Below are positions 4,197 to 6,880 of a DNA stretch of 6,880 nucleotides, piece by piece. Both the position numbers and the translations under genes were made by a program. The first letter of the stretch is position 1. Every line of letters begins with the position of its first letter. The notes below the pieces were generated by a model. It was not told the DNA's origin and did not search any database. It worked only from the letters and a program-made list of their open reading frames with translations. The stretch is from Promethearchaeota archaeon (GTDB lineage: Archaea > Asgardarchaeota > Lokiarchaeia > Sigynarchaeales > SOKP01): positions 1 through 6,880 of the forward strand of contig JAHLWV010000117.1 of the NCBI GenBank assembly GCA_019057735.1, in the 5' to 3' direction.

Positions 4197-6779
4197 TTAC
4201 CCTCCAGTTGGAAAGAAAAATAATTTAGATTCAATTGAACTAGTAGGAAAGTTGTATAATGTGTTTGAGAAATATTGATAATGATATTTACCTTGTAAGA
4301 AAAGTTGTTCTAGTTGATCTGAATAGTGTTTTGAGTTTGAAAGTCCTCGTTGTCCTGATGGAATGACGCTTAAAGAATTATTTAAGTTGCTAAAATCTAT
4401 AATTAATCGCTCAGACGCACCGCCTCTTGCGTATCCTACTCCATTTTTTATATTGACCCCAGAAGGATTGATCGTATACCCCTCTCCATCGGCTTCATAA
4501 GGACCTTTACTTAAGAAATCTAACTGGGTAAGAGAGGTGAAGTAAACTTGATGGAGATCTCCCCACCTCCAAGTAGTTGGATCATCTGAATTATAAAAAA
4601 CTTCTAACCAATCTATAGTAGCATTTAATGCTTGCATCATTATATCATCTCTTGTTTCATTTTCAGGCGTGGAGATATCATTGAACCAATGGGATGATTC
4701 ATTTTCTTTCATTAAATACTCTAATACAACAATTCTAGAAGGTATATTCACTCCATATAATGTGGATTCGTCGTCAAACGTAAAATCTTTAAAGAAATCT
4801 CTCCATTTACGATAAATTGTTGGTGCGCTTTCTTCTTTGTCCATTATAAAACCCCAACTTTCTAATTCAGTGAGAACATTATTGATTTTAGTGGGAATTG
4901 TAGGACCGTAATAATCGCGTATAACTTCAATTAATTCGGGGATGAACGCCCTCGCTGCAGTTGAGTTCACATCGTTTTGGATATTTTTCATAGTCTCTAC
5001 ACTTACAGATCCATCAACAGCATTCATAAGGAGTTCATTTATTCTTCTTGCTCTATACCCATCTGCATATTCGTTTTGTAAGAAATATTTTTTGTATTCA
5101 GGTCCTGCGATAATTTGATTTGCGGAAGCTAGATATTTTTGCGAAGGATTAAGAGAATTAGGTAATTCATCAAAGGGGATATATCCAATCCATTCTCCTT
5201 CACCGTTTGAACCGTTATAGGGGAGTGATCCGTTCCCTAAATGTCCTGGAGGTATTTTAGAATCGTCTCTAATCGGCACTTTTCCTGTTGGTCTAATAGC
5301 AATATTACCATCTACATCTGCGTATACAATATTTTGAGCAAGAAGAGTCCAGTATTTTGACCCTTCGTCAAATTCTGCTCTATTATTAGCTCGATCAAAT
5401 CCATTTCCAGCAAGGATATTAAAAAAATAACCATTAGCAGTCCATTTTGGCGCCAAAACAATGTCTCCTAGAGATGAAGTAAGACCGTAATTAATAAAAT
5501 CATTGAATACAGGCCCATGAACAGTATAATTAACTACGAACTGTATTGTCTCTTGCTCTTTAACTTTTATGTTATAAGTTTTTTGTGTATAAGCTGTTGA
5601 CACTCCGTCGTAAATGTAATTATTTGGTCCATCCTTATTATAATAATACCAATCTATAACATCATATCCCGTATTTGTGAACCCCCAACCTACCCTTTCA
5701 TTATGCCCTACGGCAACACCGGGCATCCCAGGTATTATAAAACCATAAACATGAAATCCAGTATCTTCAGCTTTTAAATGTTGTTCATACCATACACCTG
5801 GCATCAACCAAGCAAGGTGCATATCGTTACAGAGGATTGGGGCCCCAGTATTGCTCAAAGTGCCGTTAACAACCCAATTATTTGACCCAATTATTTGCTC
5901 TTTTTGGTTCTCCATTAAGGTTTTCTCTGAATCAATTTCTTGAATATTTTTTAGAAAGGTTATTATTTCTGATTTTAAAGCAGTATTAGTTTTCAAATCA
6001 ATTCCCGCTATCATAGGACTTTCCGGGAAATCCCCGTAATCTGGGACGATAGGAATTTGAAAAGGTAAAGGTTCTCCAAAAAGCTCGTTATAATATGTGT
6101 GATTCAAGGATTGTAAAATAACATACCTTTCTAAATCATGATTATTCCAAGACATTTGTCTTGCCATTTCTTGTACTAAACATAACGTATCAACAGTCGT
6201 CCATTTAGTAGGTTTGAAATCCATTAAATGGTATTCTAAGGGTATAAAATCGTTATGGGATTCAATGTAGAAATTTATTCCATCAACGTACCTTTCAAAT
6301 GAACTAAAAAACTCAAGTGTTCCATTATCGTGCATTTTCCTTAATAATTCGTCAGTCTTAATAGCGGAATCCAGCATACCCCTCGCAAGCATGATTTTAT
6401 CACTGGATAACATATCCTCTCCTACAATCTCTGACATTCTTCCTTGCACTTGACGACGCCACATATCCATTTGAAACAACCTATCTTGAGCGTGACAAAA
6501 ACCTTGAGCAAAAAAGAGGTCTTCTTCGTATTCGGCAAAAATATGAGGTATACCCCAATCATCACGAATAACAGTAACCTCCCCTCTTAACCCTGCTACA
6601 TTTAACCTTTCTGCTGTTGGAAGCTCTCCCGGAACTTTCCATACGCCGTTTCCAGGAAATAAAAGGTTACCTAACGGGGGTATGCCCATTAAGGGAAGTG
6701 AAAAGATAGTCATAACGATAATTGCGAGCGGTACAAAAATAGATAATTTTATTACAGCTTTCTTTACAAGATTTCTCAT
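4197..6779 (-). CDS. Penicillin acylase family (S45) Ntn hydrolase, membrane-anchored
   Basis: This 860-residue protein belongs to peptidase family S45, enzymes that hydrolyse amide bonds of acylated amines (beta-lactams, N-acyl-homoserine lactones, acyl-amino acids). The precursor is autocleaved so that a serine becomes the N-terminal nucleophile. Seen here: a basic, then hydrophobic N-terminus (residues 1-30, signal peptide or anchor), so the enzyme probably acts outside the membrane; the alpha-chain motif with FCHAQDRLFQMDMWRR (94-109) and GRMSEIVG; a spacer to about 298; then the cleavage site GSNNWVV with nucleophile Ser299. The beta chain shows NDMHLAW (318-324), PGMPGVAVGHNERVGWGFTN (350-369), YADVDGNIA (486-494), GEWIGYIPFDELP (528-540), ASANQ with Asn554 as candidate oxyanion residue, and a family C-terminus with SKHYSDQ (816-822). 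It is complete and of normal length. The start is ATG 6779, with a partial SD (AAGGT). Family is secure; the substrate is unknown, and antibiotic resistance or quorum quenching would be speculation. It is first in a two-gene unit. Confidence 0.93.
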   Translation of the reverse strand: MRNLVKKAVIKLSIFVPLAIIVMTIFSLPLMGIPPLGNLLFPGNGVWKVPGELPTAERLNVAGLRGEVTVIRDDWGIPHIFAEYEEDLFFAQGFCHAQDRLFQMDMWRRQVQGRMSEIVGEDMLSSDKIMLARGMLDSAIKTDELLRKMHDNGTLEFFSSFERYVDGINFYIESHNDFIPLEYHLMDFKPTKWTTVDTLCLVQEMARQMSWNNHDLERYVILQSLNHTYYNELFGEPLPFQIPIVPDYGDFPESPMIAGIDLKTNTALKSEIITFLKNIQEIDSEKTLMENQKEQIIGSNNWVVNGTLSNTGAPILCNDMHLAWLMPGVWYEQHLKAEDTGFHVYGFIIPGMPGVAVGHNERVGWGFTNTGYDVIDWYYYNKDGPNNYIYDGVSTAYTQKTYNIKVKEQETIQFVVNYTVHGPVFNDFINYGLTSSLGDIVLAPKWTANGYFFNILAGNGFDRANNRAEFDEGSKYWTLLAQNIVYADVDGNIAIRPTGKVPIRDDSKIPPGHLGNGSLPYNGSNGEGEWIGYIPFDELPNSLNPSQKYLASANQIIAGPEYKKYFLQNEYADGYRARRINELLMNAVDGSVSVETMKNIQNDVNSTAARAFIPELIEVIRDYYGPTIPTKINNVLTELESWGFIMDKEESAPTIYRKWRDFFKDFTFDDESTLYGVNIPSRIVVLEYLMKENESSHWFNDISTPENETRDDIMMQALNATIDWLEVFYNSDDPTTWRWGDLHQVYFTSLTQLDFLSKGPYEADGEGYTINPSGVNIKNGVGYARGGASERLIIDFSNLNNSLSVIPSGQRGLSNSKHYSDQLEQLFLQGKYHYQYFSNTLYNFPTSSIESKLFFFPTGG
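4200..4205 (-). promoter_or_regulatory. Shine-Dalgarno site that fixes the membrane-protein start
   Basis: Read on the minus strand this is GGAGGG, 7 nt before ATG 4192. It overlaps the last codons of the acylase, whose final residues PTGG are encoded by the same bases. This supports termination-coupled reinitiation and argues against the upstream TTG at 4234. Confidence 0.8.
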
Positions 6780-6880
6780 TATAAAACCTTTAAAATTATA
6801 ATAATATTAATCGAATTTTTTATAATAAATTCTAATATAATTCTATGTCAATTTGCTTTATAAAATATCTTTTTTTTGAA
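6780..6880 (-). promoter_or_regulatory. AT-rich leader and promoter region of the acylase unit
   Basis: These 101 bp hold no gene. On the minus strand, ATTTTATAAAG (6856-6866) and ATTTATTATAAAAAT (6815-6829) both resemble archaeal TATA boxes, and a partial SD AAGGT sits just before the ATG. I cannot tell which box is used, because almost the whole stretch is A/T and the region continues beyond the window. Confidence 0.25.

Noticed and set aside
4193..4234. Longer form of the small membrane protein starting at TTG 4234
   Set aside because: The ATG at 4192 has an ideal SD at 7 nt, while the TTG form would overlap the acylase by 38 bp and has no visible SD.
1..6880. Defence system, CRISPR array, insertion sequence or prophage
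   Set aside because: No repeat-spacer pattern, transposase, terminal inverted repeats, nuclease/helicase or phage-like gene could be seen on either strand.

Overview
This AT-rich 6.9 kb window looks archaeal. It holds six protein genes and no RNA genes, mobile elements or CRISPR. The main evidence is a type II (archaeal/eukaryotic class) methionine aminopeptidase, a free-standing Roadblock/LC7 protein, TTG initiation behind a strong Shine-Dalgarno (SD) site, and U-rich gene ends. A stand-alone Roadblock domain in an AT-rich archaeal genome fits an Asgard (Promethearchaeota, Loki-like) lineage, but other archaea carry such proteins, so the phylum is inference only.

Layout, left to right. (1) Positions 1-984, plus strand: a DUF354 protein (GT-B-like, related to UDP-GlcNAc 2-epimerase) whose 5' end lies outside the window. 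(2) It meets a GT4-family glycosyltransferase (981-2090, minus) tail to tail, and the two stop codons overlap within one TTAG. (3) Upstream of the glycosyltransferase on the same strand, 37 bp away, is methionine aminopeptidase (2128-3108, minus). (4) A 219-bp AT-rich divergent intergenic region follows. (5) The Roadblock/LC7 gene (3328-3699, plus) starts at TTG and ends in a hairpin plus T-rich tract. (6) An 88-bp convergent gap with terminator-like tracts for both strands. (7) A minus-strand two-gene unit: a large membrane-anchored penicillin-acylase-family Ntn hydrolase (4197-6779), then a small multi-pass membrane protein best started at ATG 4192. (8) About 100 bp of AT-rich leader upstream of the acylase.

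How the genes may work together. DUF354 plus GT4 suggests sugar or surface-glycan metabolism, although they are on opposite strands. The acylase and the small membrane protein are very probably co-transcribed and translationally linked, with 4 nt between stop and start and the SD inside the acylase 3' end. This points to an extracytoplasmic amide hydrolase with a membrane partner; the substrate is unknown. The aminopeptidase is housekeeping N-terminal methionine removal. The Roadblock protein probably belongs to small-GTPase signalling, but no GTPase gene is in the window.

I found no convincing new multi-gene system. The points most worth a second look are the start-site arrangement of the Roadblock gene, the charged N-terminal extension of the aminopeptidase, the corrected start of the membrane protein and its pairing with the acylase, and small inverted repeats that straddle several stop codons.
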